From positions 1 to 7,913 of the forward strand of contig CAIXEV010000704.1 in assembly GCA_903918555.1 (NCBI GenBank): 7,913 bases of DNA, given 5' to 3'. Both the position numbers and the translations under genes were made by a program. Origin of the DNA: an uncultured bacterium (lineage in GTDB: Bacteria > Planctomycetota > Phycisphaerae > Phycisphaerales > SM1A02). A model generated the notes under the pieces. It had not been told where the DNA came from. It saw only the letters and a list, made by a program, of their open reading frames with translations, and did not search any database. Below are positions 1 to 6,711 of the stretch, one piece after another (within the stretch, counting starts at the first letter, position 1; each line of letters opens with the position of its first letter).

Positions 1-924
1 CGAGCGGAACCGCTTCAGCCAGGTGCGTTGCTGCTTCGCGAGTCTGCGCGACCGGATCTTGGTCGCCTCCGCCGCGTCATCGAGCTCGCGTTCGCGTGGT
101 CGACGCTTGCCGTCGCCGACGATCGCGAGAAGCTCCTCGTAGCCGCACGCCGCGCGCGCCTGCGCGCAGAGGCCGCCGCATGCGGAGAGCTCGTCGGCGA
201 GACGGGCGACCTCGTCGTCGAACCCCGACTCGAACATCCGCCGCACCCGGGCGTTGATCCGGCGGTTGATCGGCTCGACCGGCCAATCGAGGATCACCGT
301 GAAGAGGTCGCTGCGGCGCGGCGCGATGCCCGCTTCGTCCCACGCGGTGCGCCGATCCGACGCGCGATCGCCCGTGGCGTGCGCGATCTCGAGCGCGCGC
401 GTGACGCGGCGGCGGTCGTTCGGATGAAGGCGCGCCGCGGCGGCCGGGTCGCTCGCCGCGAGACGGGCGTGGAGCTCGGCGCTCGGAACCGCCTCGAGCT
501 CGGCGCGGAAGGCGGGATCCGCGGCGGGGGCCTCGTCGAGCCCCTCGAGAAACGCGCGGATGTAGAGGTTCGTGCCGCCGACGACGATCGGAACGCGGCC
601 GCGGCGCTGGATGTCGGCGACCGCGTCGTCCGCGCAGGCGAGCCATCGGGCGACCGTGAAGCCCTCCTCGCTCGCGTCGACGAGATCGAGGCAATGGTGG
701 GGCACCTCCGCGCGCTCGGCCGCGGTCGGCTTCGCCGTGCCGATGTCCATGCCGCGGTACACCTGCATCGAGTCGGCGCTCACGATCTCGCCGCCGAAAC
801 GGCGCGAGAGCTCCATCGCGAGGTCGCTCTTGCCGCCGGCGGTCGGACCGAGAACGACGATCACCCGCCGCGCGGCCTCGGCCTTCGCGAGCGCATCGTC
901 ATCGCTGTGTGGCGCGTCAGGCAT
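1..924 (-). CDS. miaA: tRNA dimethylallyltransferase MiaA (C-terminus cut by window edge)
   Basis: MiaA transfers a dimethylallyl group from dimethylallyl diphosphate to N6 of adenosine 37 in tRNAs that read codons starting with U; it acts in the cytoplasm. The minus-strand frame is open from the ATG at 924-922 to the window edge, giving 308 residues. Seen: a P-loop GPTAGGKS (residues 26-33), the hallmark DSMQVYRGMDIGTAKP (51-66) with the conserved Asp, GGTNLYIRAF (116-125), HPNDRRRVTRALEI (167-180), a CGYEEL segment (260-265, the family's GY region), and KQQRTWLKRF (298-307), which resembles the family's C-terminal TWFRR-type motif. The family is usually 300-320 residues, so only a short tail should be missing. 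The gene starts 6 bases after the pgk stop and has no clear Shine-Dalgarno sequence, so it is probably cotranscribed with pgk and translated by reinitiation. Identification is firm; the start is the only ATG near the usual N-terminus, leaving about 20 residues ahead of the first beta strand. Confidence 0.95.
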   Translation of the reverse strand, partial: MPDAPHSDDDALAKAEAARRVIVVLGPTAGGKSDLAMELSRRFGGEIVSADSMQVYRGMDIGTAKPTAAERAEVPHHCLDLVDASEEGFTVARWLACADDAVADIQRRGRVPIVVGGTNLYIRAFLEGLDEAPAADPAFRAELEAVPSAELHARLAASDPAAAARLHPNDRRRVTRALEIAHATGDRASDRRTAWDEAGIAPRRSDLFTVILDWPVEPINRRINARVRRMFESGFDDEVARLADELSACGGLCAQARAACGYEELLAIVGDGKRRPRERELDDAAEATKIRSRRLAKQQRTWLKRFRS

Positions 925-930
925 CGTGGC

Positions 931-2175
931 TCACGCGGCGTTGATCGCGTCATCAATCGCATCATCAATGGCATCGAGGCACACGAGGTGCTTCCCCTCG
1001 AGCACCTCGAGGCTCGCGCCGCCGCCGGTCGAAACATGCGAAAGCTTGTCGGCGAGGCCGAACTCCTCGACCGCTGCCGCGGTGTCGCCGCCACCTGCGA
1101 TCGTGGTCGCGCCGGCCTTCGTCGCATCGACGACCGCCGCAGCGACCGCGCGCGTTCCGGCGTCGAACGGGGGCATCTCGAACACGCCCATCGGGCCGTT
1201 CCACACGACGGTCTTCGACGACCGGATCGCGGCGCCGAAGCGTTCGCGCGTCGCAGGGCCGATGTCGAGGCCCATCCAGCCGTCGGGGATCGCGCCCGTC
1301 ACGGTCGCGGTCTCGGTACCGGCCTTGAACTCGCGGCCGCAGACATGGTCGGTCGGAAGCAGGAACTCGCAGCCCTTCGCGGCCGCCTTCGCGAGGATCT
1401 CCTTCGCGAGCTCAACGCGGTCCTCCTCGACGAGGCTCTTGCCCGTCGCCACGCCCTGCGCGCGCAGGAAGGTGTACGCCATCGCGCCGCCGACGATCAG
1501 CCGGTCGACCTTCGACATCAGGTTCTCGATCGCGAGGATCTTGTCGGACACCTTCGCGCCGCCGAGGATCGCGAGGAACGGCTTCTGCGCAGCCGCGATG
1601 CGCCCGATCAGGTACTCGAGCTCGGCGTCGAGCAGGAACCCCGACACGCACGGCGCGCCGCGCGCGCGCATCGCCATCGGCAGGGCGTGCATCGAGGCGT
1701 CGGCGCGGTGGCTGGTGCCGAACGCGTCGTTCACATAGAGGTCGCAGAGACCCGCGAGCTTCGAGGCGAAGCCCGCGTCGCCCTTCTTCTCGCCCTTCGC
1801 GAACCGCAGGTTCTCAAGCAGCACCACGCCGCCCTCGGGCATCGCGCCGATCGCGGCCCGGGCCGCGTCGTCGCTGCAATCCTGCGACGGGAATGCGACC
1901 CCGTGGGGCGCGTCCTTGCCGAGGAGCTCCGCGAGGCGCTGCGCAACCGGCGCGAGCGAGAACTCCGCTTCGAAACCCTTGCCCTCCGGGCGCCCGAGAT
2001 GGCTCGCGAGAACCGCGCGTCCGCCACGGGACAGGACCGAGCGAATCGTCGGCAGGCTCGCCTTGATCCGACGGTCGTCCGTGATAACGCCGCCATCCAT
2101 CGGGACATTGAAGTCCACCCGGATGAAGACCTTCTTGCCACGGACCTCCACCTGGTCGATTCGCTTCTTTCGCAT
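931..2175 (-). CDS. pgk: Phosphoglycerate kinase
   Basis: Phosphoglycerate kinase reversibly transfers a phosphate from 1,3-bisphosphoglycerate to ADP in glycolysis and runs backwards in gluconeogenesis; it is a cytoplasmic monomer. The product is 414 residues, close to the usual 390-415. Seen in order: substrate-binding RVDFNVPMDGG (19-29, with Arg19, Asp21, Asn23), SHLGRPEG (58-65), ENLRF (121-125), DAFGTSHR (150-157), GGAKVSDKI (205-213), the nucleotide-binding NGPMGVFE (326-333), GGGDTAAAV (361-369) and STGGGASLEVLEGK (382-395). The start at 2175 was chosen because family members begin just before the first strand; the frame stays open 19 codons further upstream, but that part has no homologous character and would cross the probable -10 box. 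There is no Shine-Dalgarno sequence. The C-terminus ends in an unusual repeated DAID motif. It is divergent from the thioredoxin-like gene and leads miaA. Confidence 0.98.
   Translation of the reverse strand: MRKKRIDQVEVRGKKVFIRVDFNVPMDGGVITDDRRIKASLPTIRSVLSRGGRAVLASHLGRPEGKGFEAEFSLAPVAQRLAELLGKDAPHGVAFPSQDCSDDAARAAIGAMPEGGVVLLENLRFAKGEKKGDAGFASKLAGLCDLYVNDAFGTSHRADASMHALPMAMRARGAPCVSGFLLDAELEYLIGRIAAAQKPFLAILGGAKVSDKILAIENLMSKVDRLIVGGAMAYTFLRAQGVATGKSLVEEDRVELAKEILAKAAAKGCEFLLPTDHVCGREFKAGTETATVTGAIPDGWMGLDIGPATRERFGAAIRSSKTVVWNGPMGVFEMPPFDAGTRAVAAAVVDATKAGATTIAGGGDTAAAVEEFGLADKLSHVSTGGGASLEVLEGKHLVCLDAIDDAIDDAINAA
940..975. repeat. Three 12-base tandem units at the 3' end of pgk
   Basis: Read on the minus strand, three consecutive 12-base units, GATGCCATTGAT, GATGCGATTGAT and GACGCGATCAAC, encode DAID, DAID and DAIN (PGK residues 401-412). 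The first two units differ at one base and the third has diverged further, as expected for an older copy. The unit length is a multiple of three, so the frame is kept. It lies after the last conserved PGK motif, between the enzyme core and the stop codon. Confidence 0.85.
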
Positions 2176-2182
2176 GGGCGGC

Positions 2183-2188
2183 ACTATA
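2183..2188 (-). promoter_or_regulatory. Candidate -10 box of pgk (leaderless)
   Basis: The minus strand reads TATAGT here, one mismatch from the TATAAT consensus, in an AT-poor background. Only 7 bases separate it from the pgk ATG, so a start site at the normal distance would fall on or next to the A of the start codon. No good -35 hexamer is seen 16-18 bases further upstream. The absence of a Shine-Dalgarno sequence before pgk fits a leaderless transcript. Transcription from here is inferred only. Confidence 0.45.
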
Positions 2189-2226
2189 AGTGGAAGGCGG
2201 GGGCTCGAGGATTGTTTCTGGTCGGC

Positions 2227-2232
2227 TATCAT
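2227..2232 (+). promoter_or_regulatory. Candidate -10 box for the thioredoxin-like/TPR gene
   Basis: TATCAT matches the TATAAT consensus at five of six positions. It lies 33 bases before the ATG at 2266, which would give a leader of about 27 bases that includes the ribosome binding site. A TTGTTT at 2212-2217 resembles a -35 box but is only 9 bases away, too close for a standard sigma-70 promoter; no better -35 is seen. Together with the pgk box it makes the 90-base gap a divergent promoter region. Confidence 0.35.
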
Positions 2233-2255
2233 CTGCCCGCGCCATTCGAGCGCCC

Positions 2256-2259
2256 GGAG
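2256..2259 (+). promoter_or_regulatory. Ribosome binding site fixing the start at 2266
   Basis: GGAG lies 6 bases before the ATG at 2266. It supports this start over the many codons of open frame upstream, which merely run antisense to pgk and miaA. Confidence 0.65.
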
Positions 2260-2265
2260 CCCCGC

Positions 2266-3435
2266 ATGCCTTCGTTTCTCTCACGCACCGTTCTGATCCT
2301 TGCTCTTCTCTCCGCGACCTTGGTGTCGCGCCACGCAATCGCCGCCGCAGTCCCGCAGGACGCGGAAAAGGAAAAGCGCGAGACATTCGACGCCTCGTCC
2401 CTGAAGCAGATCGCCGGCGACCCCGCCAAGTGGTCCACCCTCCGCGATGGCCGAGCGCACGTTCTCTGCTGGTTCGAGGCGGGAGACGCGGAATCCGCGT
2501 TCACGATCGGTTTCATTTCGGCGTTCGTGCGGGCGCTGCCGGCGAGCAACGTCGAGTTCGCGATCATCTCCCCCGAAAGCGAGCAGACCATGCGCGCCAT
2601 GATGAACCGCCTGGCGGTGCGGAACATCGCGGTGCTGCTCGACAAGGAGAAGAAGATCGCGCCGCTCTTCAACCGGGCCAGCGGCGCGGAAGGCCGGAAG
2701 TTCACGCTTGCCATCGCCAACGGAAACGAGGTCGTCTGGCGTGGCGACGCGCGCTCGAGCGACTTCGTCCTGATTCTCTCGTTGGCTTCGGCCGGCCGAT
2801 TCGACCCGAAGCTGCTCGCCCAGGCGAAGCCCATGTACGACTCTCTCAAGGAGTCGCTGCGGCTGAAGAACTATCGCGATGCGTTCCGGACATATGACAA
2901 CATCATCGCGCTTGACTCCAAGGTGTTCGGCGGCATCGCGGTCGAGAAGTACCTCGTCATGATCCGCGATGCCAAGAACCCTGCGGCGGCCCGCGCCTGG
3001 GGCGAGGAGATGCTGACGAAGTACGCGTCCGATCCGCACACGCTGTCGCAGCTTGCGGATGAGATCGTGACGAACGACGAGATCAAGCAGCGCGACTACG
3101 AACTCGCGAACCGCGCGATCGACGCCATGTCGAAGCTCGTCGCGCCCCACGATGCATCGGCGCTCTCTCTGCGGGCGAGCGTCCTCGCCGCGCAGGGGCG
3201 CTACGAGGAGGCGATCGAGCTCCAGTACGAGGCGTGGATGGCGTCGGGAGAGTTCTTCAAGGCCGAGCGTCGAAAGGTGCTCGACGAGTACCGCGGCCTC
3301 GCAAAGAAGGCTGCGGCGAAGGCCAAGGCGGCCAGCCCCGGTGGGGATGCAAGCCCTGCGTCGGAAGGTGGCGCGTCGCCTGCAGAGGAGAAGACTGCTC
3401 CCGCCGTGGGAACGGGCGCCCCGAAGCCGGAGTGA
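2266..3435 (+). CDS. Exported thioredoxin-fold protein without CXXC, with TPR-like helices
   Basis: No specific gene name is recognised. The 389-residue product begins with a signal peptide: basic Arg7, a hydrophobic core at 8-20, and an AIA site with likely cleavage after Ala26, so it should act in the periplasm. Residues about 64-175 read like a TlpA/redoxin-type thioredoxin fold: a first strand HVLCWFEAG, then FAIISPESE, IAVLLDKEKKIAPLFN and FTLAIANGNEVVWRGD. The usual WCxxC is replaced by GDAES (73-77), so the redox cysteines are absent and thiol chemistry is unlikely. Residues about 195-345 are helical with TPR-like spacing (for example NYRDAFRTYDNIIALD and GRYEEAIELQYEAWMASGEF). The last 45 residues are Lys/Ala then Pro/Ala/Ser/Gly-rich and probably disordered. 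A binding or scaffold role is inferred. The frame is open far upstream, but signal peptide and ribosome binding site fix this start. It heads the plus-strand gene run, 40 bases before rpe. Confidence 0.85.
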   Translation: MPSFLSRTVLILALLSATLVSRHAIAAAVPQDAEKEKRETFDASSLKQIAGDPAKWSTLRDGRAHVLCWFEAGDAESAFTIGFISAFVRALPASNVEFAIISPESEQTMRAMMNRLAVRNIAVLLDKEKKIAPLFNRASGAEGRKFTLAIANGNEVVWRGDARSSDFVLILSLASAGRFDPKLLAQAKPMYDSLKESLRLKNYRDAFRTYDNIIALDSKVFGGIAVEKYLVMIRDAKNPAAARAWGEEMLTKYASDPHTLSQLADEIVTNDEIKQRDYELANRAIDAMSKLVAPHDASALSLRASVLAAQGRYEEAIELQYEAWMASGEFFKAERRKVLDEYRGLAKKAAAKAKAASPGGDASPASEGGASPAEEKTAPAVGTGAPKPE

Positions 3436-3437
3436 GA

Positions 3438-3452
3438 GGCGCCTTGAGCGCC
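3438..3452. other. Small GC-rich hairpin after the thioredoxin-like gene
   Basis: GGCGC and GCGCC form a 5-base-pair stem around a CTTGA loop, starting 2 bases after the stop codon. No T-run follows, so it is not a standard intrinsic terminator. It might slow transcription or protect an mRNA end between this gene and rpe, but in sequence this rich in GC it could be chance. Confidence 0.3.
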
Positions 3453-3475
3453 ACCCGATCCGATACGCTCCGCGC

Positions 3476-4192
3476 ATGGCCTCTCCATCCGCCAACCAGA
3501 TCCAAGCGTCCCTCGGTTTCGGGGGACGCTTTGCTTCTCGCCTCGCGGCCCAGCCCGTGCTCGTTGCGCCGTCGATCCTCTCCGCCGACTTCGCGCGGCT
3601 CGGCGACGAATGCCGCGCCGCGCTCGCGGCTGGCGGCGACATCCTCCATGTCGATGTGATGGACGGCCACTTCGTGCCGAACCTCTCGATGGGGCCGGCC
3701 GTCTGTGCGTCGGTCCATCGCGCGGTTCCCGACGCGGCGCTCGATGTCCACCTCATGGTGACCGATCCCGCCGCGTACATCGAGCCGTTCGCGAAGGCGG
3801 GGGCCGCGCACATCACCTTCCACGCAGAGGTCGTGGCGGACCCGATGCCGCTCATCGCGCGGATCCATGCGCTCGGGATGTCGGCCGGCCTCGCCATCAA
3901 TCCGAACACCCCCGCGGATGCGCTCTTCCCGTGGCTCGAGGCGGTCGACCTCGCGCTCGTGATGAGCGTCCACCCGGGCTTCAGCGGCCAGTCCTTCATC
4001 GCCTCGGTGCTGCCGAAGACCCGAGCCATCCGCGAGCGGGCGCGCCCGGGGCTCCGCATCCAGATGGATGGCGGCGTCGCGCCCGACAGCGCGCCGGCCT
4101 GCCGTGAACACGGGTGCGACCTGATCGTCGCGGCGAGCGCCATCTTCGGAAAGCGCGACTACGCGTCGGCGATACAATCCCTCCGTGGCTGA
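3476..4192 (+). CDS. rpe: Ribulose-phosphate 3-epimerase
   Basis: This enzyme interconverts ribulose 5-phosphate and xylulose 5-phosphate in the pentose phosphate pathway (and the Calvin cycle where present). It is a cytoplasmic metal-dependent TIM barrel. Numbered from the ATG at 3476 (238 residues), the signatures are VAPSILSADF (30-39), LHVDVMDGHFVPN (57-69) with metal ligands His58 and Asp60, DVHLMV (90-95) with ligand His92, MSVHPGFSGQSFI (163-175) and MDGGV (197-201) with the second catalytic Asp198. All expected catalytic residues are present. The N-terminus is about 25 residues longer than usual; a GTG at 3557, just before LVAPSIL, would give a family-sized 211-residue protein. Neither start has a convincing ribosome binding site. 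Codons 2-27 have many A/T third positions, unlike the body of the gene, which favours the shorter start or a non-essential extension. The 3' end overlaps accD by 8 bases. Confidence 0.95.
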   Translation: MASPSANQIQASLGFGGRFASRLAAQPVLVAPSILSADFARLGDECRAALAAGGDILHVDVMDGHFVPNLSMGPAVCASVHRAVPDAALDVHLMVTDPAAYIEPFAKAGAAHITFHAEVVADPMPLIARIHALGMSAGLAINPNTPADALFPWLEAVDLALVMSVHPGFSGQSFIASVLPKTRAIRERARPGLRIQMDGGVAPDSAPACREHGCDLIVAASAIFGKRDYASAIQSLRG

Positions 4193-5027
4193 AACGACCT
4201 GGACACAGACCGACCTCGCCGAGGCGCCCGCCAAGAAGGGCGTCCCCGAAGGTCTTTGGATGAAGTGCCCCTCCTGCGAAGAGACTCTCTTCAAGAAGGC
4301 GGTGGAGTCAAACCTTTGGGTCTGCCCGAAGTGCCAGCACCACATGCGCATCAGCGCACGGCAGCGCGTCGATCAGTTGCTCGACCCGGGCACCTTCGAG
4401 AGCTTCGACGACGGCCTGATCGCGGTCGATCCGCTGAAGTTCGTCGACTCGAAGCCCTACCCCGCGCGCATCGCCGACACCCAGAAGAAGACCGGCGAGC
4501 GTGATGCGCTTCTCTCGGGCTTCGGCTTCGTGAAGGGTCGCCGCGTGGTCGTCGCCGTCATGGACTTCACCTTCCTCGGGGGCTCGATGGGCTCCGTGGT
4601 CGGCGAGAAGATCACCCGCGCGATCGAGCGCGGCATCGACCACGACCTGCCCGTCGTCACCGTGAGCTGCTCCGGCGGCGCGCGCATGCACGAGTCGGGC
4701 TTCTCGCTCATGCAGATGGCGAAGACGAGCGCTGCGCTCGCGCGGCTCGACGAGGCGCGCGGCCTCTTCATCTCGGTGCTCGCCGATCCGACCACTGGCG
4801 GCGTGACCGCGAGCTTCGCGATGCTTGGCGATGTCATCTTCGCCGAGCCGAGGGCGCTCATCGGCTTCGCCGGGCCGCGCGTGATCAAGCAGACGATCCG
4901 CCAGGATCTCCCCGACGGGTTCCAGACCTCCGAGTTCCTCGTCGAGGCTGGCTTCGTCGACCGCATCGTCCACCGCAAGGATCTCCGCTCGGAGATCGGC
5001 CGCGTGATCGACTATGCGGGGCGCTGA
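4185..5027 (+). CDS. accD: Acetyl-CoA carboxylase, carboxyltransferase subunit beta
   Basis: AccD pairs with AccA to form the carboxyltransferase, which moves the carboxyl group from carboxybiotin on AccB to acetyl-CoA, giving malonyl-CoA for fatty acid synthesis in the cytoplasm. The product is 280 residues, normal for the family. Seen: an N-terminal zinc ribbon with Cys28, Cys31, Cys47 and Cys50 (CPSC, 15 residues, CPKC); then the crotonase-type domain with MDFTFLGGSMGSVVGEK (126-142), the oxyanion-forming SGGARMHES (163-171), PTTGGVTASFAMLGD (202-216) and GFAGPRVIKQTI (227-238). The start is GTG; it overlaps the rpe stop (GTGGCTGA). The next in-frame ATG, at 4260, would begin two residues before the zinc ribbon and is less likely. 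The 3' end overlaps lnt by 14 bases. accA is not in this window. Confidence 0.97.
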   Translation: MAETTWTQTDLAEAPAKKGVPEGLWMKCPSCEETLFKKAVESNLWVCPKCQHHMRISARQRVDQLLDPGTFESFDDGLIAVDPLKFVDSKPYPARIADTQKKTGERDALLSGFGFVKGRRVVVAVMDFTFLGGSMGSVVGEKITRAIERGIDHDLPVVTVSCSGGARMHESGFSLMQMAKTSAALARLDEARGLFISVLADPTTGGVTASFAMLGDVIFAEPRALIGFAGPRVIKQTIRQDLPDGFQTSEFLVEAGFVDRIVHRKDLRSEIGRVIDYAGR

Positions 5028-6711
5028 GCGCTCCTGGATTCCACCGCGCGCGACGCTGCTGCTGGCCTTCGCTTCGGCTGCGACCTTCGCGCTCTCGTTT
5101 CCGCTTTCGGAGAGCTTCGTCGGCGGTTGGCCGCTGACCTTCGCGTGGCCCGCGCTGCTCGCGGTCGCCGCGGCGACGGCGCCATCGTGGCGGGCGGTCG
5201 CGACCGCCGTCTTTCCTGCGTTCTACGCGGCATTCCTCGCGCACCAGTGGTGGATGCGCGAGATCACCGAGATCGGCATGCCGGTCCTCGTCGGCTATCT
5301 CGCGGCGTGGACGACCGTGCTCGCGCTGCTCGTGCGCTGGCTGGCCGGCCCGCGCAGGCGACGCGACGATGGCGACGCGGACGGTCGCGCGCTCGGCGCC
5401 ATGCCGTTCCTCGTCGCGGTCCCGATCGCCCTCGTGTCGGTCGAGTTCCTCCGCGGCGACCTCGTCTGCTCGGGCTACGCGTGGTTCTTCGCGGCGCATC
5501 CGCTCGTCGAGTGGCCGGCGATCGCGTGGATCGCGGGCCTCGGCGGCGGCTGGCTCCTTTCCGGCATCGCGGGCTTCGTCGGCGGCGCGCTCGCCGACCT
5601 CGCGCTCGGCCCGAAGGGCATGCGCGTGGCGGCTCCCGCCTGCCTCGCTGTGCTCGCTGCGGCCATCGGCCTGCGCGCGATGCTCGCGACCGACGCGCGC
5701 GATGCCGCCGAAGGCCCCGCAGCGCGGATCCTCCTCGTCCAGACCAACCTGCCGATGTCGAACAAGCTCGGCTGGGAGCCTCAGGACCAGCTCGACGACT
5801 TCGTCGATTTCGCGAAGCTGACCTTGGACGGCGCACGCGCCGCGAAGGAGCCGGTCGACGCGATCGTCTGGCCCGAGACGATGGTGCCGGGCTTCGGCCT
5901 CGAGCCGGAATCGCTGCGAACGCTGGTCGACCGCGAGCTCTTTCCGCGCGACCGTTTCGACGAGGCGCTGCGCGACCTCTCCTCGCTCGCCAAGGCGCCG
6001 CTGATCGTCGGTTCGCCCGCGTTCATCGGCCTGCGCGTCGAGGGAAACCGCTTCGTGTGGGACAGCCAGTTCAACAGCGCCTACCTCGTCGACGCGTCGG
6101 GGAAGCGGGGGCGCACCGACAAGATCTTCCTCACGCCCTTCGGCGAGACGATGCCGATCATCTCGAACTGGGACTGGCTCGAGCGGCAGCTTCTCGCCAT
6201 CGGCGCGAACGGCATGACCTTCGATCTCGACGCCGCCGCCGCGCCGCAGCGGTTCACGCTCAAGACGGCAGCGGGGGATGTGCGCGCCGGCGTCCCGATC
6301 TGCTTCGAGATCACGGCTCCGTGGGCTTCGCGGCGGATCGCGTTCGATTCCGATGGAAGAGCGGCGGATGTGCTTATCAATATCTCGAACGACGGCTGGT
6401 TCAGCCGTTCCGGCGCCGGGCGGCGGCAGCACCTCCAGGTGGCGCAGCTGCGTGCGATCGAGCTCGCGACGCCCGTCGTCCGAGCCGCGAACACCGGTAT
6501 CTCGGCGTCGATCACGGCCTCCGGCAAGGTGCTCGCGACCCTGCCGGCAAACGAGGCCGGAACCCTGCTTGCGACCGTGAAGCCGGCCGCAGCCGGCCGC
6601 GGCGAACCCTATGCGGTGCTCGTCGGCGACGGGGTTGCCTGGGGCGCGCTCGGCCTCCTCGGGGTGGCGTTCATCGCGCGCCGGCGCCAGACGCGTCAAG
6701 CCCGAGATTGA
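5014..6711 (+). CDS. lnt: Apolipoprotein N-acyltransferase
   Basis: Lnt is an inner-membrane enzyme that takes an acyl chain from a phospholipid and attaches it to the amino group of the diacylglyceryl-cysteine of lipoproteins, the last maturation step. The 565-residue product has about seven hydrophobic segments in residues 13-224, then a periplasmic nitrilase domain (about 237-530) and a final membrane helix (about 535-556) followed by RRR. The catalytic triad is visible: Glu288 in VWPETMVPG, Lys370 in TDKIFLTPFGE and Cys430 in GVPICFE. Other family landmarks are NISNDGWF (457-463) and RAANTGISA (490-498). It is about 50 residues longer than the E. coli enzyme (512); part of the extra length lies in the nitrilase domain between the three catalytic residues. 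The ATG lies inside the end of accD and has no close Shine-Dalgarno sequence, suggesting translational coupling. The next in-frame Met is far downstream, inside the membrane domain. Confidence 0.96.
   Translation: MRGAERSWIPPRATLLLAFASAATFALSFPLSESFVGGWPLTFAWPALLAVAAATAPSWRAVATAVFPAFYAAFLAHQWWMREITEIGMPVLVGYLAAWTTVLALLVRWLAGPRRRRDDGDADGRALGAMPFLVAVPIALVSVEFLRGDLVCSGYAWFFAAHPLVEWPAIAWIAGLGGGWLLSGIAGFVGGALADLALGPKGMRVAAPACLAVLAAAIGLRAMLATDARDAAEGPAARILLVQTNLPMSNKLGWEPQDQLDDFVDFAKLTLDGARAAKEPVDAIVWPETMVPGFGLEPESLRTLVDRELFPRDRFDEALRDLSSLAKAPLIVGSPAFIGLRVEGNRFVWDSQFNSAYLVDASGKRGRTDKIFLTPFGETMPIISNWDWLERQLLAIGANGMTFDLDAAAAPQRFTLKTAAGDVRAGVPICFEITAPWASRRIAFDSDGRAADVLINISNDGWFSRSGAGRRQHLQVAQLRAIELATPVVRAANTGISASITASGKVLATLPANEAGTLLATVKPAAAGRGEPYAVLVGDGVAWGALGLLGVAFIARRRQTRQARD
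6581..6600. repeat. Perfect 10-base tandem duplication in lnt
   Basis: AGCCGGCCGC occurs twice back to back near the 3' end of lnt. It encodes part of the KPAAAGRG segment (residues 523-530) between the nitrilase domain and the last membrane helix. The unit is not a multiple of three, so gain or loss of one copy would shift the frame and remove or alter the C-terminal helix. It may be chance in GC-rich DNA. Confidence 0.6.

Noticed and set aside
28..2265. Very long plus-strand open frame, more than 740 codons, ahead of the thioredoxin-like gene
   Set aside because: It runs antisense to miaA and pgk, which have full family motifs. The translation is Arg/Ala/Glu/Asp-rich without any recognisable domain, as expected opposite GC-rich genes. 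The real start at 2266 has a ribosome binding site and a signal peptide.
3438..3452. Intrinsic terminator after the thioredoxin-like gene
   Set aside because: The stem is only 5 base pairs and no T-run follows; kept only as a weak hairpin.
3444..3469. Possible promoter between the thioredoxin-like gene and rpe (TTGAGC and TACGCT)
   Set aside because: Spacing is about 14 bases and the -10 match is weak. Read-through from the upstream gene is simpler.
2281..4143. Long minus-strand open frame of about 620 codons opposite the thioredoxin-like gene and rpe
   Set aside because: It is the complement of two well-supported genes, has low-complexity Arg/His-rich translation and no motif or start signal.
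4885..6699. Minus-strand open frame of about 600 codons opposite lnt
   Set aside because: lnt has an intact catalytic triad and membrane segments in the other strand; the antisense product is charged low-complexity sequence typical of GC-rich shadows.
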